Below are positions 23,355 through 34,457 of a DNA stretch of 64,000 bases, in pieces. Numbering within the stretch: the stretch's first letter is position 1; each line of letters starts with the position of its first letter. The position numbers and the translations under genes are program-made. The notes under the pieces were generated by a model that was given only the letters and a program-made list of their open reading frames with translations, ran no database searches and had not been told where the DNA came from. Source of the DNA: Gigaspora rosea (taxonomy: Eukaryota > Glomeromycota > Glomeromycetes > Diversisporales > Gigasporaceae); assembly GCA_003550325.1 (NCBI GenBank), contig QKWP01002095.1, positions 1-64,000 on the forward strand, read 5' to 3'.

Positions 23355-24516
23355 TCTTTAACAGTGAATAACTCTTGAACCACTAGTCCGTTGTGGACGA
23401 TTTAACCACCAAAATGTTCGTCTCAATAAGATGACTCTAACAAGCCCAAAATCATTAAAATCTAATCACAGGATTACAGGATAGTTAAAAATTAGTATAA
23501 CGGCTTATCTACAAATCTAATGGGTTTTTTATATGTGGTAGTCTATTAGATTTGTTGATAAGCCATTACACTTATTTTTAACGATCTTGTAATCCTGTGA
23601 TTAAATTTTAATGGTTTTGGGTTCTTTAGAAGTGTCTTATTAAGATGAACATTTTGGTGGTTAAATCATCCAGATTGGACTAGTAGTTCAAAGTTATTCA
23701 CTATTAAATATTTTTACATAGTAATTCTAAAAATACTATTAAAATCCTACATAATTTGATCAATCACAGGATTCTGTGATTGGATTTTAGTGATTTTGAG
23801 CTTGTTAGAATCGTCTCATTGAGCCGAACATTTTGGTAGTTAAATTATCCAAAATGGACCCATAGATCAAAAGTTATTAGCAATTCCTTAAATTGGCCCA
23901 TATAAAACTTTAATTTAATTATTAATTGTTTATAGAATACAAATCTTTGTTGATCTTGGAATCCTGTGATTAGAATTTAATGATTTTGGGCTTGTTAGAA
24001 TCATCTCACTGAGGAACATTTCAGTGGTTAAATCATCAAAAATAGAGTATTGGATCAAAAATTATTTAATATTAAAAATTATATATATAATTTATATATA
24101 TAAATATATATTTATATATATTATATATATTATATTATATATAGGACCTGATAATTGCTTTACTCCTACCCCTAAAAAATCAGCTGATAAATAGTGCTCC
24201 TCTTATACTTTGAACTATATACTTTTTAAATGTAACTTTATTAAAAGATAGCAATATAATAGTATGGAATTAACCAGAATTAAAGAAATATATTGTAGTA
24301 TAGCTCAAGTGCTTCAAGTTTGTTTAAAAGACTTTTTATAGCAGAATTAAGTTATATAAACTTTTAAAAAAGCATTATAAAACAATTTAAAAAAACTTGT
24401 ATAACTGATCTACAAATAATAGGATTGCTTCCTTGTTGCAATTAGTGTTTATTATAGTATAAATAGCAGTACCTATATATTTAATATATTTTATTTAAGA
24501 AAGTTTAAAAATACTA

Positions 24517-24833
24517 CTGTATATGTCTGAAAATAAGCTACTACCTAAAATAAACTACCCACTTGATTTTTTTTAAAAATCTTAAAAAATTCATTAGCAG
24601 TTGCTATATATAAAACTTTTTTTTACTAAGTAAACTTTAAAGGTTCAATTAAGTAAAGTTGTTTAGTGCATCAAAATACACCTATAGTAAAAATTTGGTG
24701 ATATATAGTCAATTTTTTATTAGTACGTTTTTTAATTTTTTCAAAAAACTCAATATTTTGAAAATAAGCTATTTTACGATTTTTTGTGTAATTTTTTGGC
24801 CAAAAAAGATAGCTTAATTTCAGACACATATGG
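24517..24833. mobile_element. Tc1/mariner-type MITE, about 317 bp
   Basis: Left end CTGTATATGTCTGAAAATAAG after TA. The right end is the diverged reverse of it (CTTAATTTCAGACACATAT). Same family as 15315-15620. A hAT MITE begins right after its right end. Confidence 0.55.
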
Positions 24834-24834
24834 T

Positions 24835-25120
24835 TAGGGTTCCGAACTTTGATTTGATCTTCAAATATTTGAATCAAATATTTGATCAAATTCAAATTCA
24901 AATTTGACTATATTTGATTTGATCAAATTCAAATATGGTCAAATTTGATTTGATTTGACAAATATTTGATTTGATTTAAAAATTACTATTAAAAATTCAA
25001 ATTCAAATTAAATTCAAATTCAAATATTTAAATCAAATCAAATTCAAATCAGGGCCAATTTGATTTGATCAAATTCAAATTGATCCAATATTTGATTTGA
25101 TTTGAATTTGAGGAACCCTA
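24835..25120. mobile_element. hAT-type MITE, 286 bp (same family as 23078)
   Basis: Ends TAGGGTTCCGAACTTTG and (reverse complement) TAGGGTTCCTCAAATTC with the same TTTGATTTGA-rich interior. The 8 bp flanks (CATATGGT and TAGGTGAT) do not match, so the target duplication is lost or one flank was rearranged. Confidence 0.75.
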
Positions 25121-25439
25121 TAGGTGATCAAAGATTATTTATAGTATTTATAAATCATTGCTTGATTTACTTTCTATTTGATGAACAAGGGGCACCAAAT
25201 TTCCTATTACTAAGTAACCTTGTATCTATATAGCACCTTACCTATAATAGGACCTCAATTTTTACTACTACTAGAATTTTGAATATTTCTATAGTATTTT
25301 ACCTTTCTAATTAATATCTTTATAGCTTCAGTATACAAGCCACTGTTATATAAAGAGACTCCTGTATAATAGTAAAGTATAGGCTATATTGTATAATTAA
25401 AATTACTTCCAACTAGGGTTTAAAGTACTAGACTACATC

Positions 25440-25858
25440 TAGTTTTCATTTGAAGTAATTAGTAATTTCTGTTAGTATGTCTACTTTGGTTTTTGTATAT
25501 CTTTGTTATGTTTTCACTACTAGCTCAGTGCATCTTGCTTTCACTTTTTTATATCTTCTAGTATAGCTACTTTTAATTTCTCTTTATATTTGTAGTATTT
25601 TATTTTGATTTTTTTTATATATACTAGAAGTGTTCTTTGTATCATAGACCTGTTTTTGTGGGGTTTTGTGTGTTTCTTATTCCAACTTTTTTTCACAAAG
25701 AATCCTTTTTGCCAGAAACTTCTATTAATTAAGTAAAATTTACATGAACTTCCACTAAGTTTAAAATAAGTATTTTTAGAATTTTTCATCTACTAGAACT
25801 TGAACCAAGAACTTTAAGTGTAGGATATAGGTGTCTAGACCACTAGGCTATAGGCCCA
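25440..25858 (-). repeat. tRNA-derived SINE-like repeat
   Basis: Read on the minus strand from 25857: GGGCCTATAGCCTAGTGG, an A-box-like start, then GGTTCAAGTTCTAGTAG at about 25806-25790, a B-box-like T arm. The segments that would form the acceptor stem do not pair, so it is not a tRNA gene. The downstream body is A-rich. The left border is only estimated. The open frame 25541-25789 lies within the body and is not a gene. Confidence 0.5.
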
Positions 25859-27427
25859 TATACAAAATTTTTCTAAAGATATCTTAGTAACTACTAGTTC
25901 AATTTAAAAAATTTTTTTATTTAAATTTTAAAAATTTATAAATTTAAAGAAAAATAAAAAAATTGCTATTTGTACTAAAAATTTTTTTTATTTGTACTAT
26001 AGTAAATAGATTATAATTAAAATTAGTTAAAGTTAGAATAAACTAAATTTAGTATAGCATAAAGTCTATAGTATAATTAATAATTATTTAAAAAAATATT
26101 TATTCAATTTAATTTAATAGTAATTATTATATTTTTAGGGAACTGTTATTGCCACCTCTATTTTTATTAATGCCATTCCATCTAGTCTCCAGCCCTAACT
26201 TCTGGCCTAAATCATGTGATACAAGCTATAAAACAAGATCACATGATTAATAAAAATTTTGTCTAAATCTACTTGGTAACACAAATTTGTGGTGCATAAT
26301 TTGTATAACCTTATTATCAAATCAAATTATAGTACCAGAATCATAAGATTTTAAATAATTTTATTAATAAATTTTCTATAAAATCTTATAATTCACAGAA
26401 TTTTACTAATTAATTCTAATATTATGCACTAATTAAACATATTTAACACCTAAAAATATACCAAATTGGCAGATTTATTTTTATTTTACTTGATATTTAG
26501 AGAATAGATGCATAATTTTGAGTTTTGATCAAAAAAGTCAAATTTAAGCATCTTTTCTTCAAATTTCAAGTAAAATGAAAATAGACATGCCAATTTGGTG
26601 TATTTTTAAATGCTAAACAAGTTTACTTAGGGAGCGCCATTTATCACCTGATTTTTTAGGTAGGTGGGAGGTAGAGCAATTATCAGGACATATATAATAT
26701 AATATATATAATATATATAAATATATATTTATATATATTATTATTTTTTAATATTGAATAACTTTTGATCCACCAGTTCATTTTTGATGATTTAACTACC
26801 AAAATGTTCGCCTCAGTGAGACGATTCTAACAAGCCTAAAATTTCTAAATTCTAATCACAAGATCCTAAGACCAACAAAGATTTGTATTCTATAAACAAT
26901 TAATAATTAGATATGTCTAATTTGGTGCACTTAAGTTCTATGATAAATACCATGTGCCATATCGATCAGAATTAGATTATTTTGGTACCATTCGATTCGT
27001 CTCATTGAGACTAGTACTCCTAGGTCCAGTTCGAGTCCGGTCCAGGACCAGAACAGACTCAGACTCTAAATTTTACTAATTTCAGACTTCAAACTAGGGT
27101 TGGGCAACGGAACGAAACCTATCCAAAACTAGTTTTGGTTTTAGTATAATCTGAAACTAGTTTCAGATTTTTAAAAAATACGAAATCTCCAAAACCCAAA
27201 CTCTGAAAACTATAATCCGAAACTCCCTAAAACTACATTCAAAATATTAAAAATTTTATAATATATAACTTATAATAAAAAATTACTAAAAATAACCAGT
27301 AGTAATCATCACCACCTCTAGATATTTTTAGGGTTAGGTGAAGACCCTGACAATTTTAAAAAATTGTTATATATTTTTAAAAATAGAAAAAGATCTACAA
27401 AAATAAGCATTAATATTACTAAATTTA

Positions 27428-27710
27428 GGGGTTGTTTAAAGCAGGGTGCAATCACGTGATATGGCGCCAATCAACTTGTTTGTTTTGATCAACCCGGATC
27501 AGCCCGACAAAGAAACAAAGAAGAAAAAAAGTGAAAAAACGCAAAAATACAAGAAACGAGTATCAAAACCTACCTTGGGGCATTAACAAAAAATGTCAGA
27601 AAGGCAATTTTACTATAATACTATTCTTAACCCTAACTGCCGCTAACCCTTACCCTAACTTTAATTAAAAAGTCAAAATCATATAACTGCACCCTGCTTT
27701 AAACGATCCC
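27428..27710. mobile_element. hAT-like MITE, 283 bp
   Basis: Ends GGGGTTGTTTAAAGCAGGG and (reverse complement) GGGATCGTTTAAAGCAGGG, with a perfect 8 bp flank TAAATTTA on both sides. The interior has CACGTGATATGGCGCCAATC and a telomere-like TAACCCTAACTG run. Confidence 0.8.
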
Positions 27711-28234
27711 TAAATTTAGAAATAATTTACAAAAATAGTTAAAAATAAGCAAAAAAAATTGTCACCTATCTATGTATAGCTCAGGTCCTGTTAGGTAAAG
27801 TTATAGAAATCCCAAGTTTAGTTTTTATAGGGTTTTTGAATGTTCTGAACATTTTTATTTAAAGTATCTAATCCTGTTATTTAGAATGTTTCAAAGTTAT
27901 CAATTATAAGCATTCCAGTAATCGATCACTACCAGTTATGGTTAGTATGGTAATATTCTTTATAATTTATACATATTATAATTTAGAAAATAACTAATAA
28001 TTATCAAAGGTGATTATCACCTATAATTTACAATGCAAAATCAAAATAAATGAGTAAAGGTTAATAGTAAAATTTAGCAAGAAATTTTTTTTGTAAAAAA
28101 AAAAAGTAGCATAAACAAAATTTTAGATTGGAAGCAATTTTAACAATTTTGTAAAAAATTCTTTTGTTTTTGCTATATAAAATTAATCTACACATTATAC
28201 TTGCTCCTAAATTTTAATTAGCAAATTGACTATC

Positions 28235-28413
28235 AGGACCCTGAAATATACATAGATAGGTCAGGTATAAGTTTGCTTATTTTTGAGGGGTTTTCTGCAG
28301 ATCTTTTCTATTTATAGTAATTTTTGCTTATTTTTGAAGTTTTTACTGCCGATTTTTCCTTTTTTAGTAATCCTTTAATTAACCTGACCTATCTATGTAT
28401 ATTCCGGGGTCCT
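28235..28413. mobile_element. MITE, 179 bp (AGGACCCTGAAATATAC family), copy 1
   Basis: Ends AGGACCCTGAAATATACAT and (reverse complement) AGGACCCCGGAATATACAT, flanked by a GACTATC repeat (7 bp, 8 if one end base is counted as shared). Copy 2 is at 56326-56503. Confidence 0.8.
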
Positions 28414-28421
28414 GACTATCC

Positions 28422-29034
28422 CTTAAACCATCTAGCAGGCAAATTTGCTTGCTTAAATTTTTTTGATCTATTATTGTACAATTTCTCAAAATTTATTAAG
28501 CTGCACCCTCATAATTTCTTGACTAGAATGAAAGAACACTACGTGCTAGTTGTCATACGATTGTTATTTTGCAAAATTTCCTCAATGATATTCCAAAATT
28601 GTCTAAGTATGGCTGACTGTTAATATGATCGATCAAATTTAATAGTAAAAATGATACTTTCACGTGACAATTGTATAACATCTTCATGATCGTCATGCAA
28701 AGGTACCTTTTATAATATAACATTGAAGTTGGCCAAAGGTTCTTCATGACCAACTTTACAGAATTGGTTTTTTGAAATAATGCAAGAGAGATAAGGTGAC
28801 TCAAAAGCTTGGTTAAATTAGCATATTTTACACTTTTTGTGTGAATTTATGCTCTTTGTTTGGATTATTTCGAGTATGCCACACTGCGGCTGTTGAATGC
28901 TGTATGTGGCTCAAGCTTTTTGAAGTCACTATAACCAATTAGAATTGAAATTTCTATAAAAAAATTTTTTTATACTTTATTTTCGTCAAATTATTTAAGC
29001 AGGCAAATTTGCCTGCTTAAGTGGACGGTTTAAA
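28422..29034. mobile_element. MITE with long inverted ends, about 610 bp
   Basis: The left TTAAACCATCTAGCAGGC and right (reverse complement) TTTAAACCGTCCACTTAAGC each run into GCAGGCAAATTTGC-type repeats. A segment near 28870-28940 (CCACACTGCGGCTGTTGAA) resembles 5920-5960, so a relative may lie there. The open frames at 28324-28804 fall within or across this element and show no domain. Confidence 0.5.
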
Positions 29035-29806
29035 TATAATTTTCTATAATTTATTGATTTATTATTTAATAAATAATATAAGGGACTAATATTTATTGTG
29101 ACAGATCATAATGAAATCCAGATTAAAATGAAATGATAGTATAAAATCTCAAAAACTAAACTTTTTTGGGGTACATTTTTTAGGGTTAGAGTTTAGGGTT
29201 AGGGTTAGTTTTAAAAAAAAATTATAATAAACAAGTATTAATAGGTTTTAGAAGGCTAGAAGGTTAAGTATAGAATATAGATTTCATTTTAAATTATGAT
29301 CTGCAACATTTATTACCTAATATCCATTTTCTATAGAGGCTTACAGGTAATATTTTCATAAATTTAATTGGCTAAAATTTTATATGAGGTAAGATTTGGT
29401 TTAACCCCCACCCTCTAAAATATTATCTATAAATGTCAACACCCTAACTGAAATATACAAATTTAAATATAACCTACATATAAATATGTATGTTTTCTCT
29501 TGGCGGCACTTAACTATTTGTGTACTAACATGTTAGCACGTTCTACAATGGCATATTTTGTAAAAAAATTTAATCTTAAATAGTTTTGGGGTTTCAGATA
29601 AGGTTTCAGGTTTTGGATGAGGTTTTGGAGTTTCGGAAGAGGTTTTAGAAGCTATAATCTGAAACCAGAAACTTTCAGATTTAGCAAAAAAGTTTTCGGT
29701 TTCCAACTTTACTTCAGACCAGACTCAACTATGAGTCCGGTCCGGGTCTGGTCCAAAATCTGCAGACTTGTCTGAGTCTGAATATAATTATATGTATATT
29801 TGGCAC

Positions 29807-31277
29807 TGAACAAGTTTACTTAGTGTATTTTGTTAGAATAAATTAGTAAAATTTTATGAATCATAAGATTTTATAGAATTTTATTAATAAAATTCTATAA
29901 AATCTTATGATTCATAAAATTTTACTAATTAATTCTAACTTAATTCACTAAGTAAACTTGTTCAGAGCCTAAAAATACATTAAATCGGCAGTCTTGTTTT
30001 TATTTTACTTGAAATTTGAAGAAAAGATGCTTAAATTTGACTTTTTTGATCAAAAATCCAAAATTATGCATCTTTTCTCCAAATTTCAAGTAAAATAAAA
30101 ACAACCCTGCTGATTTAATGTATTTTTAGGTGCTGAACAAGTTTACTTAGTGCATTTTGTTAGAATTAATTAATAAAAATTTGTGAATTATAAGATTTTA
30201 TAGAATTTTATTAATAAAATTCTATAAAATCTTATGATTCATAAAATTTTACTAATTAATTCTAACATAATGCACTAAGTAAACTTGTTCAGCACCTAAA
30301 AATACATTAAATCGGCAGGGTTGTTTTTATTTTACTTGAAATTTGGAGAAAAGATGCTTAAATTTGACTTTTTTGATCAAAAATCCAAAATTATGCATCT
30401 TTTCTCCAAATTTCAAGTAAAATAAAAACAACCCTGCCGATTTAATGTATTTTTAGGTGCTGAACAAGTTTACTTAGTGCATTTTGTTAGAATTAATTAA
30501 TAAAAATTTGTGAATTATAAGATTTTATAGAATTTTATTAATAAAATTCTATAAAATCTTATGATTCATAAAATTTTACTAATTAATTCTAACAAAATGC
30601 ACTAAGTAAACTTGTTCAGCACCTAAAAATACATTAAATCGGCAGGGTTGTTTTTATTTTACTTGAAATTTGGAGAAAAGATGCTTAAATTTGACTTTTT
30701 TGATCAAAAATCCAAAATTATGCATCTTTTCTCCAAATTTCAAGTAAAATAAAAACAACCCTGCCGATTTAATGTATTTTTAGGTGCTGAACAAGTTTAC
30801 TTAGTGCATTTTGTTAGAATTAATTAATAAAAATTTGTGAATTATAAGATTTTATAGAATTTTATTAATAAAATTCTATAAAATCTTATGATTCATAAAA
30901 TTTTACTAATTAATTCTAACAAAATGCACTAAGTAAACTTGTTCAGCACCTAAAAATACATTAAATCGGCAGGATTGTTTTTATTTTACTTGAAATTTGG
31001 AGAAAAGATGCTTAAATTTGACTTTTTTGATCAAAAATCCAAAATTATGCATCTTTTCTCCAAATTTCAAGTAAAATAAAAACAACCCTGCCGATTTAAT
31101 GTATTTTTAGGTGCTGAACAAGTTTACTTAGTGCATTTTGTTAGAATTAATTAATAAAAATTTGTGAATTATAAGATTTTATAGAATTTTATTAATAAAA
31201 TTCTATAAAATCTTATGATTCATAAAATTTTACTAATTAATTCTAACAAAATGCACTAAGTAAACTTGTTCAGCGCC
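29807..31277. repeat. Tandem array with exact 327 bp period made of two palindromes
   Basis: The landmark TGAACAAGTTTACTTAGTG starts at 29807, 30134, 30461, 30788 and 31115, every interval being 327 bp. Each unit holds two long inverted repeats. The first runs from ACAAGTTTACTTAGTGCA to its reverse complement, centred on AATTTTATTAATAAAATT. The second runs from CCTAAAAATACATTAAATC to its reverse complement, centred on TTTTTTGATCAAAAA. Copies differ by only a few bases, while related copies outside FB2 (26380-26630 and 31680-32400) are much more diverged. Confidence 0.9.
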
Positions 31278-32725
31278 AAAAAATACATATAAATATATTC
31301 GGACTCAGACCAGTCTGCAGACTTCGGACCAGACCCAGACCAGACTCAGACTTGACTAAAAAGTCTGAATATAAAAGATAAATTTACTTAGTAATTTTAA
31401 AAATTACTATTAAAATTACACAAAAGTTGAACAATCTTGGGATCCTGTGATTGGATTTTGATGATTTTGGGCTTGTTAAAATCGTCTCACTGAGACGAAC
31501 ATTTTTGTAGTCAGATTATCCAAACAGACCAGCATATCAAAAGTTATCCAATTTTTAGTATATATATATATTATTAAATTTTAACCAATCAAATGCTTAG
31601 AAAAAATTATCAGGTGTGGGGTAGGAGGGTCAGCTACTTAGTGAAACCCTAATCAGGTGATTTCTAGCGCTCCCCTTAGTGCATAAAGTCAGAGTTAATT
31701 AGTAAAATTTTGTTAATCATAAGATTTTATAGAATTTTATTAATAAAATAATATAAAATCTTATAATTCATAAATTTTTATTAATAAATTCTAACTTTAT
31801 GCACTAAGTAAACTTGTAAAAAATCTAAAAAATATATCAAAATGGCAGAATTGTTTTTATTTTACTTAATATTTGGAAAATAGATGCATAATTTTGGATT
31901 TTTGATCAAAAAGTCAAATTTAAGTATCTTTTCTCCAAATTTCAAGTAAAATAAATCAGTTTTGCCAATTTAATTTATTTTTAGATACAAACAAGTTTAC
32001 TTAGTGCATAAAGTTAGAATTAACTAGTAAAATTTTGTAAATAATAAGATTTTATAGAATTTTATTAATAAAATTCTGTAAAATTTTATGATTAACAAAA
32101 TTTTATTAATTAATTCTAACTTTATGCACTAAGTAGACTTGTTTAGCATCTAAAAATACAACAGTATAATTATTTTTATTTTATTAGAAATTTGGAGAAA
32201 AGATACTTGAATTTGACTTTTTTATTAAAAATCCAAAATTATGCATCTATTCTCTAAATTTCAAGTAAAATTAAAATAAACTGTTGATTTGATGTATTTT
32301 TAGGTGCTAAACAATTTAATTAGTACATAATGTTAGAATTAATTAGTAAAATTTTGTGAATTATAAGATTTTATAAAATTTTATTATAAAATTCTTTAAA
32401 ATCTTATGATTTCAGTACTATAATTTGATTGGATAATGAGGTTACACAATCTATACACCACAAATTTGTGTTACTAAGTAGCTTTAGACAAAATTTTGAT
32501 TGGTCATGTAGCCATGTTTTGTGGCTTGGATCACATGATTTAGATTGGAAGTTGGCCGAAGTCCAAATAGAGTGGCATTAACAAAAATAGGGGTGGAAAT
32601 AATAGTTCCCTATTTTTATTCAAAATTTAAAAAAATTCAAAATTAACTAAGATCATAAAAAGTTAATCAATTGTTTTGTAACCTAGCTAGATCAAAATTT
32701 GAAAATCTCAAAAAAATTTTTTATA

Positions 32726-33137
32726 TGGTGCAAGAAAGTTTAATTTCAATTTTGTATATGCAGTGTAACCTTAATTAGCCAATAAAATTGCTATAATAGG
32801 TAATACAAATCTAATTAAAAATTTTTTATAAAAATTTATTATTAAATTTGAATTTTGATTGGTCAAAAATTTTTTTATAATATAAATCAATGTTTTTGAT
32901 TGGTCAAATTTAAAATCATATACATTTCAATTTTTATTTTTAATATAAAAAATAATTTAACTTTAAAAGCTATTAACTTCTTATAGAGGTTATATTTTTA
33001 AAATCTGACTGGTAATTTTATAGAACTTGTTTTAAAGAACAAAATTACTAGTTAGTTTTTTAAAATTTTAATTTTTTAAAGAGTTAATAGATTTTAAAGT
33101 CATCTATTATATTGGTGAGTTAAGGTTTCCTGCACTA
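32726..33137. mobile_element. TA-flanked MITE, 412 bp (TGGTGCAAGAAAG family)
   Basis: The left TGGTGCAAGAAAGTTTAA and the right (reverse complement) TAGTGCAGGAAACCTTAA are flanked by TA. The same element occurs in reverse at 60719-61514, where another insertion splits it. Confidence 0.75.
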
Positions 33138-33180
33138 TATTTCAATAAACAGATGGGATTTTAAAAAAAAATTATATTTA

Positions 33181-33934
33181 GTGCAGAATACTATAAACTA
33201 GGCTTCTGCAAAAATTAACCAAGCGATTTCAGAATTTTTAAAGGCTATAAAACCAATATTGCACAATTGGTACTTGAACCAAAATTGGTATGTGGAATTA
33301 GCATGATAAACCCACTGTCAGAAAACATGCTTCATTTATACCTCACGTGCGCTTGCTGCTAGTAGCAGGCCTTTAAAGTCAGATGGGTATTTTTTTGACA
33401 GGCTCAGGCCCAGACCCTCAGGCCCGTACCTGTCTAACTTTAAAGGCCTGCTACTAGCAGCAAGCACACATGAGGTATAGATGAAGTATGTTTTTCGAAA
33501 GCGGGTTTATTATGCTAATTCCACATACCGATTTTGGTTCAAGCACCAATTGTGCAATGTTGGTTTTATAGCCTTCAAAAATTCCAAAATCGCATGGGTA
33601 ATTTTTGTGGAAGCCTACTATAAACCAATACCTTTTTATATGTATTTACAAAAATTGATATAACTTAAAAATAAAAATTTTTTTAAAAAAATATTTTAAC
33701 CAATTTGTAGCTTTAAGTCTAAACTATAATTTGGTTAGAAAAGATTTTTGGTTATATTAATTATTTAAAGTTTACTAAGAAATTGAATATTTGGCATTTA
33801 ATAATAAAAAAAACTCATATGTTATTTTTGACCAATTACAATTGATTATATTAATTGATTATATTAGCTAATCAAAATTAAGTATTTATTTTAAATTTGG
33901 TGTAAAGAGTATTGGTTTATGCTGTTCTGCACTG
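33181..33934. mobile_element. TA-flanked MITE, about 754 bp, hosting a hAT-like hairpin element
   Basis: The left GTGCAGAATACTATAAAC and the right (reverse complement) CAGTGCAGAACAGCATAAAC both continue into CCAATAC once the inner element is removed. TA lies at both ends. Confidence 0.6.
33199..33617. mobile_element. hAT-like foldback element, 419 bp
   Basis: Ends TAGGCTTCTGCAAAAATTA and (reverse complement) TAGGCTTCCACAAAAATTA with a perfect 8 bp duplication CTATAAAC at 33191-33198 and 33618-33625. The arms of about 190 bp are nearly complementary (GCAGGCCTTTAAAG on the left, CTTTAAAGGCCTGC on the right), with a short loop near 33400. The open frame 33481-33663 overlaps its right arm and is not a gene. 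Confidence 0.9.
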
Positions 33935-34175
33935 TATAAATTTTATAAAACCTTTATATAAAATTTTTTTTAATTTCTAATCTGCTAGTCATCTGAAAAA
34001 TGACTATAGTGTAATATGATACTTATGGCAGAAATGCTATGATCGCCCAAGGAATCTATGCAATTTAAAAATATTAAGGGTTTTAAAAGTTAATTTAAAA
34101 AAATTAAAAATAAGTTTAGTTATGTATTTAGTTAAAGTTAGAATAAAATTTTAGAAATTAATTTTTGATTAGTTA

Positions 34176-34457
34176 CTGTATTCTGCCGTAAATAAGCACT
34201 AATTCCCACTCCACTACCCTATCATTTTAAATGTCAGATTAGCGGAAATCGTAATGAGATATTTAGATGAGTATCAGCACAAGCACAGTGGAAAAGAAAT
34301 GGTGCTGAAGAGAAAATCATTCTTACTTCTGCTGTTCGATAAGTCTTTTTTCACTTTCTGAGGATTTTCGCATTATCAGTAAACAGTATCATAGCCAAGT
34401 TATTCCGCTAATCTGAAATTTAAAAAGTGGGATATGCTTATTTATGGCAGAATACGG
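34176..34457. mobile_element. Tc1/mariner-type MITE, 282 bp
   Basis: Ends CTGTATTCTGCCGTAAATAA and (reverse complement) CCGTATTCTGCCATAAATAA, flanked by TA. A second inner inverted pair (CAGATTAGCGGAA and TTCCGCTAATCTG) continues the hairpin. Confidence 0.85.

Larger units (their letters stand above)
21721..24202. mobile_element. Foldback element FB1, Harbinger-like ends, 2.48 kb, with nested insertions
   Basis: The ends are GAGGAGCGTCATTTATTAGC and (reverse complement) GAGGAGCACTATTTATCAGC, flanked by TTA at 21718-21720 and 24203-24205. Each arm is built from copies of a ~175 bp unit (with TTTTGGATGATTTAACTACC and ATGTTCATCTCAATGAGACG). Four lie in direct orientation on the left (landmarks near 21845, 22780, 22951, 23396) and three inverted on the right (23663, 23841, 24022), meeting near 23520. 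Two hAT elements sit in the left arm. The same family forms FB2 at 26630-31675. Confidence 0.8.
27105..29708. mobile_element. Possible hAT-type element, about 2.6 kb, nested in FB2
   Basis: The left begins TAGGGTTGGGCAACGGAACG, followed by repeats of the ACTAGTTTCAGATT and AAACC type. The right region (29590-29708) has the inverse character with GGTTTCAGGTTTTGG and ends GGTTTCCAACT. Inverted similarity is clear in composition but weak base by base, and no clean 8 bp duplication was found. Several MITEs lie inside. Confidence 0.4.
26630..31675. mobile_element. Foldback element FB2, 5.05 kb, nested in FB3
   Basis: The ends are GGGAGCGCCATTTATCACC and (reverse complement) GGGAGCGCTAGAAATCACC, flanked by TTA at 26627-26629 and 31676-31678. 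Removing it rejoins FB3 sequence AAGTTTACTTAG with TTAGTGCATAAAG, which is exactly the order seen in intact palindromic units nearby. The arms carry the same ~175 bp unit as FB1 (near 26783 and 31515). The centre holds further insertions, described separately. Confidence 0.8.
26138..32610. mobile_element. Outer foldback element FB3, 6.47 kb nest
   Basis: The ends match as inverted repeats for about 38 bp (GGGAACTGTTATTGCCACC and reverse complement GGGAACTATTATTTCCACC), flanked by TA. Similarity continues inward for about 210 bp (26138-26350 against 32400-32610, with CACAAATTTGTG and TCACATGATT in both), then through palindromic units like those of the 327 bp array. FB2 is inserted in its left half at a TTA. 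Confidence 0.75.

Noticed and set aside
25790..25858. Candidate tRNA gene on the minus strand
   Set aside because: A- and B-box-like parts are present but the acceptor ends do not pair and the anticodon arm is missing; treated as a SINE head.
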